From Ryuthela nishihirai (taxonomy: Eukaryota; Arthropoda; Arachnida; Araneae; Heptathelidae), in contig JAWZYU010000025.1 of the NCBI GenBank assembly GCA_038380435.1, positions 29,674,707-29,738,706 of the forward strand: DNA of 64,000 nt. Reading direction: 5' to 3'. The notes beneath the pieces are model-generated. The model was given only the letters and a program-made list of their open reading frames with translations. It ran no database searches and was not told the origin of the DNA. A program made the position numbers and the translations under genes. Each line of letters starts with the position of its first letter. Position 1 is the stretch's first letter. This document shows positions 21,301-33,364 of the stretch, in pieces.

Positions 21301-23200
21301 TAAAAAGTAATAAATAAATTTAGTGCATAATAAATTAGTAATCTAAATTAATCGTCAAACTAAGTTCTGCATTAACACGTATCTCAGGTGACGAGAAACA
21401 TAGTACTCTTCCCGATTAAGTTACACAGGAACAATTCTCGATGTTCGCGACTTAGTCACGTAAAAGTCTTAGCTGAGACGAAGGATCGATTATTTTAAAC
21501 GATCGTCAGATTGCACCAGTAGTTGAGCGAAAAGTAATATTCCAGAAAAATATTTTAATTATGGGAATCAATCATATTCTTATCAACATAATTTCGGCCA
21601 TTTTTTAAATTCCATTTCGAGAAAACAATTTTAGTGGATTTCCTTCCATTTCCAATTAATATTTCGGTGATACTTTTCTGAATAATTTCATAATCATCAT
21701 CCATCATTTCTCTAATGCCAGTTCCGCCTATAAAGTAAAGACTCAGTTGAATAAATTCCATTTACATAGAGCCGTAACGTTATCAATGTGAAAGGATACA
21801 ACTGGCGAAGAAACATTTATCTTGGATATAAAGCATGTATCGTGTTCACCAAGTTATTTTCTCCAAATGGGAGTATTAATTCCCAAATAGGCCAAATCGA
21901 AAAAGAAAATTCTCTTTGTTACAGAGAAATATGGATCGATTGCAAGTAGGATACCTGACGCCCGCGATTTACAGACGCATAAAATCCGAATGTTCAGAGG
22001 AAATGGTTGAGTTATTCTGTGTTGTACGACGGATAATTTCTGAGTGGAAACCTACGTTTGATATTAGCATTTCTATTTTATTCTGATAGATGCAAATATA
22101 GTTCAAAAATATGCATCGTTACGAAAAACTTCTGCGATGACAGAATATTTATTTCCTCATAGTGTAACGACAGAAATAATGCCGGTTTTTTTATGATTCC
22201 GTATTAAATACTGAATACGTGAATTAACCTGAATTTTCATCTTCTCTGAAATGCTTTATAATGCCCAAGAGATTCTGCGATCTTTGAAGGGATTCCTGTG
22301 AACAGTCCAATTATTCAGAAGTTTCTGAGGTATTTCAGGATAATGCAAGAAACTTGAGATTTTACGATCAAATGATTTAAGATAAAACAAATTATATTCT
22401 TTCCCAAAGAGATATATACATATATGGAGGGACCGGGAACGAAAATTCCCGGATGAGACCGTGAACGAAAATTCCCGGAAGAGACCGGGAACGAAACCTT
22501 TTGTTGTTGAAAACGACAAGTAAATGGAATTTAGAATGTCTGAAGATCTTGGTTTACAGACACAGAAACGCAGATATGTTTGAGTAAATATTGAACAATT
22601 ACAAGATCTACTGTCTAAAATTAAGACAGAAAATCTTATCCTTCTAATCCTTCTTAATAACGATGGTAAAATAGGTTTTTAGGTCATAACAGAGGAGCAG
22701 AAGTGAATTTTCCACATTAAGTATTTAACATCGTTCACGTCGAATTTATTGCCATTCTCCCCATTTATAAGATCATGAATAACTTTTATGGATAATTATG
22801 CTTTATTTTCCGAAACTGTGACGATGAATGCTGAATGCTGCTGACTTATTGTGATTATTTTGAAGAATCTAAAGCTCTTTAGGAAGCGCATAAAAGATTT
22901 GAGATTTTAAGAACCTTCAGAAAAACAGTTTTGAAATTATCTTCTATTTCGAAACGGCTATGCATCTATTTCTTTAAAATCATTTTCGATTATTTTTGGG
23001 TATACTGCTGCTTGCATCGGTCTTTCAAGGTTTGTGACTTCTCATAAACAGATAAATTGCATCTATTAGCTAGTTATTTGCTTCAGTCACTGTTGTAAAT
23101 GATTAATGCAATTGCTGATACTAATTACTAGTTCTGAATGTCGAATTGTTCGAATCCTGCATTCATATGGCGGTATAACAAAATTACCTTTGTTTAAATA
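21301..23200 (+). other. Gr2 upstream region
   Basis: No gene is visible. The stretch is homologous to 41066-42950 and 56420-58290, and from about 21880 to the DNA upstream of Gr1. A 28-bp unit with the palindrome CGGGAACGAAAATTCCCGG is repeated at about 22431-22495. Confidence 0.5.
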
Positions 23201-23395
23201 TAGTTCAAAACAATTCCTTTAATAAGTATTTCCTATAATTCAAAACAAACTGTTTTAACTTGCATGTATATAATTTAAAACAAACTGTTTAAATGCACAT
23301 GCCTAAATGAAACTCTCTTAATGACTGTAATTTTAAACGAACTGTTTAAATGGGTATGTCTCAGTTTAAGGCAGACTGCTTTAAAGAGAAATGTT
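23201..23395. repeat. 35-bp promoter-proximal minisatellite, Gr2
   Basis: Degenerate units of the TTTAAAACAAACTGT type occupy about 195 bp and stop at the TATA-like box. Confidence 0.7.
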
Positions 23396-23401
23396 TATAA
23401 A
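23396..23401 (+). promoter_or_regulatory. Candidate TATA box, Gr2
   Basis: TATAAA lies 135 bp before the ATG, within TTTATAAACACGGTTTGATGCG, a block conserved in Gr2-Gr4. Confidence 0.4.
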
Positions 23402-23535
23402 CACGGTTTGATGCGTACATCTTTGAATGAAGAAAACTTTATACATTATTGATTACGTGAACGTCAAAACGTATTCGTTCACAGCACGGAATTTTTGAAA
23501 ACTAACTTATCAACTCATTTCTTTAAAACTGCAAA

Positions 23536-24813
23536 ATGATTCGTATAAACGACACTACTTGTCCTAAACACCATTCGAGGAATACACAAAGTCGAATTCA
23601 TGCACACAGATCACCTAATTACATTCTGCCAGTCTCACAGGAAAGCCTAGGAGAAGCTAAACACTTACCTAACAAAAGGTCCGATTTAAGTCTCATAATG
23701 AAAATACTGGCTTTAACAGGACTCGGAATTTTTCAAAGAAATCACGGAATACGAAGCTGGATTCAAACTATTCTTGCCCGCTTGATCCCTTTTGGTATCC
23801 ATATATTTTTCATCTTCACCTTATCCAATTTAATATTTTCAGCAATCGTGTCACGAAAAGTTAGTTTGAAAATTGAGATTTCTTCAAAATTGATAAAAAT
23901 GGCAACATGTGTCTTGTGGCATGTTCTGAGAGTTCGACAGCATCGTTTACTCACTTTGTTCCTGAGTTTGAATGAATTTAGAGCTGACGAATTTCATAAC
24001 CAGAATCCTCATCCTCTGAAACCATGGATCAGAATTTACACCTTCTTGATCGTTTTAAATCCCATATTTTGGGCATCTTTAACATTAGCTTTTAACACGG
24101 AATCTGATGTTCGCGATTACCTTAATTATCACATGTTCGGCATAACACTTGATAAAATATCACTCTCGGTTTATCTGTACACATACTTGTATCTAATATT
24201 CAATTTTGCAAACTTATACTTTATGAACAGCATTTTGACTATGATTTATGTTTTCCTGTGCAACCAATTACAGAGGATGCTAAACGTTTGCCACGACGCT
24301 TTGCAAAAGAATATGATCTTACCTACTGATCCTAATTCTGTTTTTCAGAGCATTAAAATTTATCGCAAAATCTCATCTCTTATTGGTCTGATGGAAGATG
24401 CACTCTCTTTTCCAATATTTTTGGTGACTGTTGAGAACTTCTTTATTCTTTTTACAGTACTCGGTTACATGCTTGGTTTCTCAAAATATCGTTTCACACC
24501 CTCCGTGATAATAAGCTTATTCGGATATTTCCTCAACGGTATCGTATCATTTTTGGCTGTTACATTTTCTGCAGCAAAGGTAAATGAAAAGCAGGAGGAG
24601 ATTCAAATTACCCTATCGGATATTTCGGAGAATATGGGAACAACATCCAGTTATCGAACCGAGATTAATTTATTTTTATTAAAGATTATTAACGCGAAGA
24701 CTGTTAATGTTTTATCAGGATGGAAAATGTTCAAGTTTTCAAGAAGCTTTATTCTTTCTGCTTTCGGAAGTCTGTTTACTTACAGTTTACTAATTCTTGA
24801 ACTTAAATCGTGA
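23536..24813 (+). CDS. Gustatory receptor family protein Gr2 (7TM)
   Basis: The uninterrupted 425-codon gene has the same seven hydrophobic segments and C-terminal TY-x5-E signature (T415, Y416, E422) as Gr1. By eye it is about 88% identical to Gr4. Differences cluster at residues about 189-216, between TM3 and TM4, and about 316-322, between TM5 and TM6. Both are extracellular loops in the family's accepted topology, so ligand preference may differ. The ATG is fixed by alignment of all copies. An intact frame, a conserved TATA-like box and an AATAAA downstream argue for a live gene. Confidence 0.85.
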   Translation: MIRINDTTCPKHHSRNTQSRIHAHRSPNYILPVSQESLGEAKHLPNKRSDLSLIMKILALTGLGIFQRNHGIRSWIQTILARLIPFGIHIFFIFTLSNLIFSAIVSRKVSLKIEISSKLIKMATCVLWHVLRVRQHRLLTLFLSLNEFRADEFHNQNPHPLKPWIRIYTFLIVLNPIFWASLTLAFNTESDVRDYLNYHMFGITLDKISLSVYLYTYLYLIFNFANLYFMNSILTMIYVFLCNQLQRMLNVCHDALQKNMILPTDPNSVFQSIKIYRKISSLIGLMEDALSFPIFLVTVENFFILFTVLGYMLGFSKYRFTPSVIISLFGYFLNGIVSFLAVTFSAAKVNEKQEEIQITLSDISENMGTTSSYRTEINLFLLKIINAKTVNVLSGWKMFKFSRSFILSAFGSLFTYSLLILELKS

Positions 24814-25000
24814 ACACAATCTTCAAACAAAATTTAAAATTGCTTCCAAATTTTGATTTGTTAAAGAGTATATTCGTTTTGCCAACTATTATTAATATTT
24901 ATTGAGTTCCGAGTATAATAAGCATATTCTAATGCACCATGTTCATGATTTTGTTAATATTATGTTTATGGTTTTGTCACTTTATAACATAATCAAGAGA

Positions 25001-25006
25001 AATAAA
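25001..25006 (+). promoter_or_regulatory. Candidate poly(A) signal, Gr2
   Basis: AATAAA lies about 190 bp after the stop in a block conserved with the other copies. Confidence 0.45.
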
Positions 25007-25352
25007 ATACTGTATATGAAACAAAAATAATTTCCGGACCCAGTTCTGTCGTTCTTTGTAGAGTGTTCTATTTATCATGAGAAATTCCGTTGTGAAGAAA
25101 AATAATGCGTTGTATTTTAGGTTAATACAAAATGCTCTGAAACAGATATCTAGAAGATCAGAATTTGTAGAAAAGAGTCTTCAAACCTGAAGCATTAAGG
25201 AAAAGAAAAATATCATATGATTTAAATATTTTCAATTGCAATATTATTTTATTAATTAATTTTGACGAAAACAACACTATACACCACACTCGAAATTGTA
25301 TTTTTCCTCGTGCCACGGGAAACGATTTGTCGCTATTTTATCTGAGTATATG

Positions 25353-25425
25353 GCTACCTATAGTGTGCAATCCTCGGGCTACCTATAGTGTGCAATCCTC
25401 GGGCTACCTATAGTGTGCAATCCTC
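25353..25425. repeat. Three tandem 25-bp units, Gr2 unit only
   Basis: The unit GCTACCTATAGTGTGCAATCCTCGG occurs three times. It replaces the SINE head present in the other units. Confidence 0.8.
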
Positions 25426-25640
25426 AGTAGCGCGCCAGGCCCGTAATCTGAAGTTCTCTGTTTTGAGTCCTAACGACGCCAGTATTCAGATAAATATCCC
25501 CGACCGTCACTTCACCGTACACTTCACGCGACCGTCAATGAGAAAGGGGACAGCGATGAGATTTTAAATGCCGTCGTCGGTCGTATGGAATAAGAAAGAA
25601 GGTACTTCCATACAAAATGGACGGAGATAACCTAGAAGCT
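25425..25640 (+). repeat. tRNA-derived SINE, second family, head truncated
   Basis: The sequence begins inside the head (CAGTAGCGCGCCAGG) and keeps the body seen at 8029-8225, with an extra short duplication around CGACCGTCACTTCACC. Confidence 0.7.
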
Positions 25641-27175
25641 ATATTAGGCTTGTCCTTATTTTCTCATAGAATAGACAAACACTTATAAAAGGACATGTCC
25701 CGCTGGTCTTAGTAGTCAGAGGTAGGCTAACCACTAGACCAGGTAGGTGGATATATGTGGGAGGCTAAGATAGGTCGGGGTGTTTAGAAACAAGTCATTT
25801 ATCCCATTGTGTGAAACAAAATATACCTCATAGATAAAAAAAAAACCCAAACCTTTTGTTTTTATTTTGTTTTTTTTTTGTGCATTAACTTTCAATATGG
25901 GCTTTGGCAATCACGGACTGACTTACTTCAGCTATAGTAAAGATTCTCTAAAGATACTTTTATTATCTGCTAAGAATAATTCATTTGGCAGTTTCATAGA
26001 GATCTTTTTGCGACATTTCTAAATATTGTGTTGCGATAAATATAGTATTCCTTTCATTACAAACCAATGCTGCAAATAACGTTTAATGTAGAAGATGCAA
26101 TATTTTATTTAGGGCAGTAATTCTGATACATTTCGAAATTTTCGACAAATTATATCAATAAAAATGGCATTAAAGTTTCAAATATATTGTATTTTTAATA
26201 AATGCCAGCAAATTTAGCAGGGTCTAAACGCAATAAAGGATGTATAGTTGGCACTACCAATGCCGTAAGCTGTTGTTTGACAAAAAAGCGCATTATGATC
26301 TTTCCTTTCTGTTAGGGGTGAAAGGTGTGGACGTAATTTGAAGTAGTACATGAAACTCCGCATATTAGAAGCTCTTAATTGATATTTAAGTTGTTATCTT
26401 AGTGATCGCTTCTATAGTTCACATTTGTTTCAGGGAAGAAAATTTGTTGGATGAAACCTGGCTTTGTTTTAAGTCATGATGTATGGAAGTTCTCTATCTA
26501 ATTCTAAAATCCTATCTCTTCCAGTTTAACAAAAATTCTTCCCCTGTTTCTATGAAAACTGTTTTGGTGCGGGGGAGGGGATTATTAAGGGTCAAACTCT
26601 TAAATAACTTTAAATTACAGTGAGAAAAAGCTGTACACCAAATTCGGTGATCGTAATTGTTACCATTTGAAAAATATCCTATTGCAGGTTCTTGCCTTGG
26701 GGTGTGTGGGAGAAACGGAGTCAGGATCTAAAAAAAAATAAGGGGGAGCGGGAGTGACGTAATCGATATGGAAGAAGGGAAAGGGGATGGGGGAAGAGAT
26801 TATATTTCCATTGCAGTGCGACGTTTTCCCCTTCGTTTTAGATGTTTTAAACATTTTTCATGAAAACTATACTGGATTATGAACAAGTTAAATAATTTTT
26901 GACCTCTATTATCTTTTCTAGCATTTTTAAATTAGGACATATGGTCTCCTTGCACCCCTCTCCTACACCACCCTAAATCCGATCTGGATATAGTAGAATT
27001 TTATAAATTCCGCATATTTGACAAATGCGATTATTAAAATTTATGGAACGGTGAATGCACAGCTTCACATTAAATTCACAAATTCTGGACAAATTTTCAG
27101 ACAGCCAATCAAGACACATCGAATTGTCAACTGACTGATACATGTTGGTTCGTGTTGTGAAACGCAGAGTAGGAG
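25641..27175. other. Downstream non-coding stretch, Gr2 unit
   Basis: No gene is visible. It is collinear with 8226-9838 and 45546-47096. Confidence 0.5.
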
Positions 27176-27550
27176 GGTTGGGTTGTTTTACCTCTGAGCG
27201 ACATTTTTTGAACACCATGGGCTAATGACCAGGTCACAAGGACCCAGAATGCTGGGGGATATGAACCACTGGAACGGCTGTTGGGAGACAGATGGTAACC
27301 TCCCATCAAGGCCATCCAGCGTATTTTTAACGTTCACAGGGTATGGCTTTCCCGCATACGGGCCCACGGTTTACCGTCCCATCCGACGGACGGCGGCCTT
27401 TCCAAGCCCATCGGTGTCCCGTACTGACCGTGGACAGGGTGGAGAATTTTGCGGAGATATATCTCAACGCTGACCCAGCTGGGACTCGAAACTTGGGAAC
27501 TACAGAGTACGGACTTGGCGCGCTACCGACTGAGCCACCCCTTGCCCCGC
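27176..27550 (-). repeat. tRNA-derived SINE, near full length
   Basis: This is the unit-2 counterpart of 9839-10201. Open frames of about 80 codons on both strands are by-products of the SINE. Confidence 0.85.
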
Positions 27551-27915
27551 AGAGTAGGAGGTACAGAGATATACTCATCATATTATGAGATACTCTAAGA
27601 TAATCTGTTAATATTTTGCATATATTTTGTCTATGTATTTTATATTTTGAAGCATTCTAGTGTAATTTCTAATTAAATTTTAAAATGCATCATATGGATT
27701 ACAAAAACGGTTCTTTTGCTTTATCCACAACAGTCTAATTTGCCTCTGGATAATTAGTCTACTTGCAGCACATTTTAAAAATCAGAATTTCCAAAAATTG
27801 GGCTCGTGCTACTGTCGAGAGTGCCAGAACGTGATGCTCTACTCTAATAAAATTAGATTTTCAGATTTCATCTGCCATCACGAAAATAACATCCCTTTAT
27901 ATAAGTTGATGTTAT

Positions 27916-28476
27916 TGTTGCGAATTACAAAATATGGATAGCACTGGGCGTGAGTTTCAATAAGTGTATTTTCAAACTAATTACAATACAGTGCAAATCG
28001 TTTCAATAATATGGATGAAGTATCTCATAAACAAATTAACTACTGTTATACATAAGTCATTAACACTTTTTCTATAGAGCATACAAGACCAGTCTGTTCT
28101 ACTAAACTATTACCTCTCTACTGTCTGTCGTATCTCTTGAATACATTCACTTCAGGCGTAAAAAATCCTTCGTTTTTGATTACATCACTAGACGTATCAC
28201 TCTAACAAAACATAATGACATCCCGCGCACACATCACATAAAAGATACTTATTTTCTTTTACTTATCGCGCACAGACTCAGACCATCTGAACATCCTTTC
28301 AGATCTCACAACTTTAACACACTGCACTGCTATATTTTCATTCTTCTGAATCGTTCTAAGTTCCAAATCGTTGGCTAATTGAATCTCACGTAGAAGCACA
28401 AAGGCTCTAAAGGCACACGAGGGCTCTAGTCACGTTAACTCGTGAAGTCACTGTTGCTCGTTCATCTGTCGTAACA
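27916..28476 (-). mobile_element. 3' LTR of a Gypsy-type element, unit 2
   Basis: The ends are TGTTGCGAATTAC and GTCGTAACA, and the left flank is the same site as in unit 1. It is 561 bp because of a short internal duplication around AAGGCTCTAAAGGCACACGAGGG. In minus orientation it is preceded by the purine-rich AAGGAGGAAG, a polypurine tract. Confidence 0.8.
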
Positions 28477-28650
28477 CTGCTTCCTCCTTAGGTATTGTTC
28501 GACCCGAACAATTCTGGATTCCGAAGCTTCTTCAGTTGTTCGATGAAACGGGGCCAAACGATCCATGGGAACCACCTTGCACTTTGTAGTTGAACGTCGA
28601 CGAATGCGATACATCACGTCGTTAATCCTGTTAAGTACTGGAGTATGCCA
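28477..28650 (-). pseudogene. Gypsy integrase C-terminal tail, truncated
   Basis: The minus strand encodes RINDVMYRIRRR and KVVPMDRLAPF, the stereotyped last residues of Gypsy-type pol polyproteins after the integrase core. It is followed by a polypurine tract and the 3' LTR. The upstream side is cut at about 28650 and fused to the start of the ORF1-like relic (MEEMSWH). A deletion therefore removed the rest of the element plus the mariner region that units 1 and 3 keep. Confidence 0.75.
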
Positions 28651-28665
28651 AGACATCTCCTCCAA

Positions 28666-29303
28666 TTTCTGAAACTAATGATGATTTTGAAGACAGAATG
28701 CACCCTGGGCATCTCCAGTTCTTTTACTTGTCCTTATTAAGCTTAATAAAGTTTGAATCAGTAGTTCCAATGCACTTGGGACGGAGAAAATCTTTACCTC
28801 CGAACTTGCACTAAAACACTTCAGTTATATCAAACCCTTCCTGTAAGCAACGGGCATAAAAAAATCATTGGACATCTTTTTATTGAAGTTATAGGTATTT
28901 CCAATTAACACTTAATTACAGTTTACGAGTTTCATATCCAGAGTATAGGGGGCGATATTAGCTAACGTTCCATGAATTATTACATATATCTTCATTAGGA
29001 TATTTATACCTCTATTTTAAGCGTTCTATTTTGGAACAGAGCTTTTTTATGCTGACTAAATTTATGTTTCAAGAAAATGTAAAAGAAAAAAAAAACATTG
29101 CACATATTCAAACTTGAGCTTCAACGGTGGCTTCCCATTTACATGACAGAGGTTTGTTAATTAACTTTTTAAAACCTTTACATATAAGATTAATTCTCAC
29201 CGTTTTCAAAAAAAAACTACAACATAGGAATAAAAGAAAAATATTCGCCCTGTGTTGTACAGCACGAAAACCTGGAACTATTTAATGTAGAGTTTAAGGA
29301 AGA
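28666..29303. other. Non-coding stretch conserved between units
   Basis: The stretch is equivalent to 446-1085 and shows nothing coding. Confidence 0.5.
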
Positions 29304-29517
29304 GCGCACAGTGCCGCAATTTGCAACAGCAATGCGACGATGTTCTCTCCTATAAGGTGCATTTTATGAGTATGTACCTAAAGGTTTTTAGAATTCTAAA
29401 GGCCCATCGATGCACTTAAAGGTACTTACAATGTTCTATGAATATTCTTAGAATGCATTTTAAAGAAGCAATTGCAATCGTCGTCGCATTGTTGTTGTAA
29501 ATTGTGGCGGTGTGCGC
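29304..29517. repeat. MITE-like element, unit 2
   Basis: This is the 214-bp counterpart of 14763-14976 with the same TIRs. Confidence 0.65.
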
Positions 29518-29742
29518 CCTGCCTAACGGGCACACTGCACGCTTAGCATGCCATCCGACTGGAGATAGTGTGTGCTCTTTCAGATATCATACATGAGCAA
29601 TAGGGACTCGAATCTCAGAACAGCACGTGGCACCGAACTGATTGAACCAATTCACGTTCCGAGAAACTTTCGTCCATTTAAACTATGTTTTCCAAAATAA
29701 ACAATATTATTTTTCAAACAAAGGGTGAAGCCTATTCATTTC

Positions 29743-30112
29743 GGGACAGGAGTGGCTCAGTCGGTAGCGCGCAAGACTCGTAATCCGCAGTTCTTAGGTT
29801 CAAGTCCCACTTCGGGAAGCGAGATTTATCTCTACAAAATTCCCCTCTCTGACGTCGATCAGTAGGGGATACCGATGGACTTCGACGACCAGTGTCCATA
29901 GCATGGGACGTTAAGCTGTGGCACGTGTGCAGGAGAACCATACCCTGTGAACGTTAGAGAACATCCTGGATGGCTTGACAGGAGTCTACGATCTAAAGAG
30001 TTGTTCAGTGGGTCCCCTTATCGCAATCTGCTCTTAATCCTTGGGTCCTTGTGACCTTGACATTTAGTCCATCGAGTGCAAAAAAATAAAGCGCTGTTTA
30101 GAGGAAAAGAAC
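29743..30112 (+). repeat. tRNA-derived SINE, near full length
   Basis: This is the counterpart of 15203-15571, with boxes A (TGGCTCAGTCGG) and B (GGTTCAAGTCCCA). Confidence 0.85.
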
Positions 30113-30371
30113 CAACGATATTCATTTCCGAGTTTCTAAAATATTAACTAGATATCTGGCAACTTCGAAATGTATAAAAATGACACTCAAGTGTTCTTGT
30201 CTTTTCTTTTGCCCAAACATAAGTATATTTATCTCTACTCTTCAAATACATTCTTGATTAAATTTAATTAATATAATTTTTTTGGGAATTAAGATGGAAG
30301 CAGCATGAAAGGAGTTAATTTGATGATTCTGTCTAAACAAGAGTTTCTCAATAACCAAGCTTGGGCTATTT

Positions 30372-30530
30372 TAACTGTGAACGACATTTTTCTTGCACAC
30401 AGTGGGCTAAATGGCCTGGTGACAAGGACTTGGAGAAGATTGTGAGAAGCGGAAGAATCGTCATCTGTTAGGAGACAGATATTAGCCTGCTGGAAAGTTC
30501 ATCTGCCGCGTTCTTTAACTCTCGAAAATA
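30372..30530 (-). repeat. SINE 3' fragment
   Basis: This is the counterpart of 15833-15990. Confidence 0.6.
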
Positions 30531-30534
30531 TGCT

Positions 30535-30865
30535 GCTCAAAGGAGGTTACCGACTCCTTTGCCTAATCCCTTCGTTACTTACAAAGTCGAATCACCTAAT
30601 GCCCAATGTACTGCGCAAGCATTTAGAATCAAAATCATTAAGTTTCCTGTTATCTTGTTTAAAAAGTGTCCATGTTTCACTACGTACCTAACTTTAGAAA
30701 GAGCCAAACTATTATACAGTCTAATTCTAGTCTTTATGTGTATATGCCCATTTCTCCACACTCTACATAGATTCTTAAAATGTCCCAACGGCAATCCCTA
30801 TTCGTCTATTAATATCATGCCGCACATCAGCAGTATATGTTACATAACTCCCAGACCAACGTGAT
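30535..30865 (-). mobile_element. LINE reverse-transcriptase 3' relic
   Basis: This is the counterpart of 15993-16320. The minus strand again reads IKTRIRLYNSLALSKVRYV. Confidence 0.75.
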
Positions 30866-31392
30866 CTTCACGTTCCCAAAACGAAATTTCAACTTTCTAG
30901 CATGAAAAAATCGTTTGTAATGTCCAGTTGAAATTTAGGAATTTTCAAATTTTTTCACTTTTAGAAGTGCAATTATAGATTTTGAGCGATTCAAAAAGTG
31001 CAAATCATAATATTTCATTAACACCTATCCAGCACAAAATGAGTTTTTAACTGATCTCTATAAACAAAAAAGTTCGATGTCTACAGACGGAGGCAGTGGC
31101 TAACCACTGCTCCGTCCTTCATAAGAAAGAGAACACCAATGACTTTGGAAAGGACATCATATCGGAAGGAAATATGAAACGATGTTACAATTCAATGGAG
31201 AGTTTTACCTGAAGCTAAAAACATAATTGAATTAATACAAACATAAAGAAGACGAAACATAACTTAATGAAGAGCAACATAATTTAATGCAAAAAACATA
31301 CTGAAGGGAATTGACCAGATGCTACCATTTCTCTCTTAACAGTGTCGAATGAAATTTTTTCCATCTTTTATGTTACTTCTGAGTCGGCTTTG
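30866..31392. other. Non-coding stretch
   Basis: It is collinear with 16321-16857 and holds nothing recognisable. Confidence 0.4.
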
Positions 31393-31778
31393 AGGTTGGG
31401 TTGTTTTACTGTCGTGCTCACATTTGTTTCCAAATGTGGACACGACGGCATCACGGGAAAGCCACGGCCGCCATTATCACCAGCCACTGGTGCCTTTTCA
31501 TTTTTGTGTCCAGTCCAGCCAAGGACGGATGGAATCCTCTCATCAAGGCCATTCAGCGTGTTCCATTCAGCACACCTTTTTATCTCCATACACACAGGCA
31601 CGACCTAACGTCCCAAAAGATAGACAGTGGCATTTAAAATTACCATCTGTGCCCCCTATTGACCGATTGATTGGACATGGAATTTTGAGGAAATAAATCT
31701 CAAACTGTGCAAGGTGCGATTCGAACCTATGAACTCCAGATTACTGGCACGTTACCGAACTGAGCCACCAGCACTCAA
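31393..31778 (-). repeat. tRNA-derived SINE; left palindrome arm, unit 2
   Basis: This is the counterpart of 16858-17258. Confidence 0.7.
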
Positions 31779-32035
31779 TAAAGTTAGGGATTTAGAGCAT
31801 CAAATTAGTAATGCAGGCAACTCGAGTAATTGGGAAAGCCCCAACTGATTGTTACATGTCTCGTAAGTGAGGAAGCGAAAGTATCTTGGTTATTCTAGAT
31901 TTCAAGGCAAGAGTAAGTTTTTTTTACCTCTCAACGGCACTTTTTTGTACATAACGGGATAAATAAGTTAATCACAAGGACTGGAGGTTGGGTTTGGTTA
32001 AGTCGGTATCACGCCAGGCCCTAATAAGCGGATTG

Positions 32036-32660
32036 CACTGCAACATGGTGGCATGGAACATCATGCAACACAGAGACTCTACAACATGGTCTGGTGGGCC
32101 CCAGATGACAGGGAGCTTACGTAGCCTGTTGTTGTAAACAAACCTCGAGGGCCAATGAACAGCATCCACGAGTATTCGGTTGTTGACCTTCTGCCAAAGG
32201 TTGAGTAAACGCGAAGCGAAAAAGGCGTGCAAGAAATTCATTTCGGTTCTGAACAGCAAAGCAGGAGGACGTGTGTCAAGTCCTTCCTGCAAGTCAAAAG
32301 AGCGGAGCAGGACGAGCGTACATATGCGAAGTGTAGCTGCCGACCGATCAGCAAGGACGCCAAACTACCTGCGGCGCATGAACTAATTGTGGCAGGATGG
32401 CCAACGAGCTGCACTGCACTCCCCATAAGGAACAGGATGGCATCTTTTGTTTTCCCACATGAGTAGAGCGAGGTAAGAGTCGAATTTCTCTGATCTGGTT
32501 TCCCCACGCGAGTTTAGTGCTAATTGTCGATGCCACACCGCTCCTCCAAGAGATGATAAGCTGTTGGATTTTACCAGCCTCTCTGAACATTTTCTCGTAA
32601 TTACAAACTTGGACTGGCTTATTGTATGCCACTCATGAATTTTCCCTTAGAAGAAAGGGA
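32036..32660. other. GC-rich core, unit 2 copy
   Basis: It is collinear with 17516-18140 but has frameshifts. The plus-strand protein seen in units 1 and 3 is split between 32180-32386 and 32227-32466, so the frame is not under constraint in this copy. Confidence 0.4.
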
Positions 32661-32754
32661 GAGCGGCAAAAGCTCTTGTAAGTAAAGTTATTGAGAAAGT
32701 GGGCTGAATAAATGTTTATTTTTATGAGGATAAGATTTTGTTTAAATATATATG

Positions 32755-33364
32755 TGATGTTGCTTCTTCGTTTGTTTGTCTATTGGGACCACTTTGGAAT
32801 GTCCCCTCGGTTCGATCGCAATACGCGACGGGTGAAAGAGTTTTTCAGATAAAATCAACGGTTTTATCACAATTGCAGACACTCAATACTGAGGCTCCTC
32901 CCCAATAAATTGGTTCAACTTCAGACTTTACTTAAAAATAACAATTATTTGTTGAACCTTCCAAACATGCTTGATAGAACAAGGACATATGCTCAATTAC
33001 ATAGCATTACAACAACACCAGCTTACTATGCCTGTTCAGCTGTATTCACAGAGCAAAATGCCGTTATTACCAGTCGGCATTTCCCAGCTTTACAACTTTT
33101 CGTCTGCACGCTTTCGTTCCTCAACTGGCTCTCTCTTCCTCCTCGTTGTTGCCAACCCTTTCTCTTTCTCTCTCCGCCTTGACCATCTGGGATGTCCGCC
33201 AGCAGTGGGGTGACCTCCGTCCCCTCTGGGCACTGCTACTTCAATTAACTCTCCAGATGCTGGGACAGAGGGCCTCCCACGTAGCATATGCCTTGTTGGT
33301 GAAATCCAATATAATATACAAAACCCGAACAAAAAAAATATTTAAAAAGGCCTCTAGCCTGACA
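32755..33364 (-). repeat. 3' LTR
   Basis: This 610-bp direct repeat pairs with 36145-36754. Short open frames inside it are accidental. Confidence 0.9.

Noticed and set aside
32910..33332. Small proteins in the LTRs, repeated at 36300-36766
   Set aside because: Overlapping frames on both strands inside LTR sequence with no domain; they are by-products.
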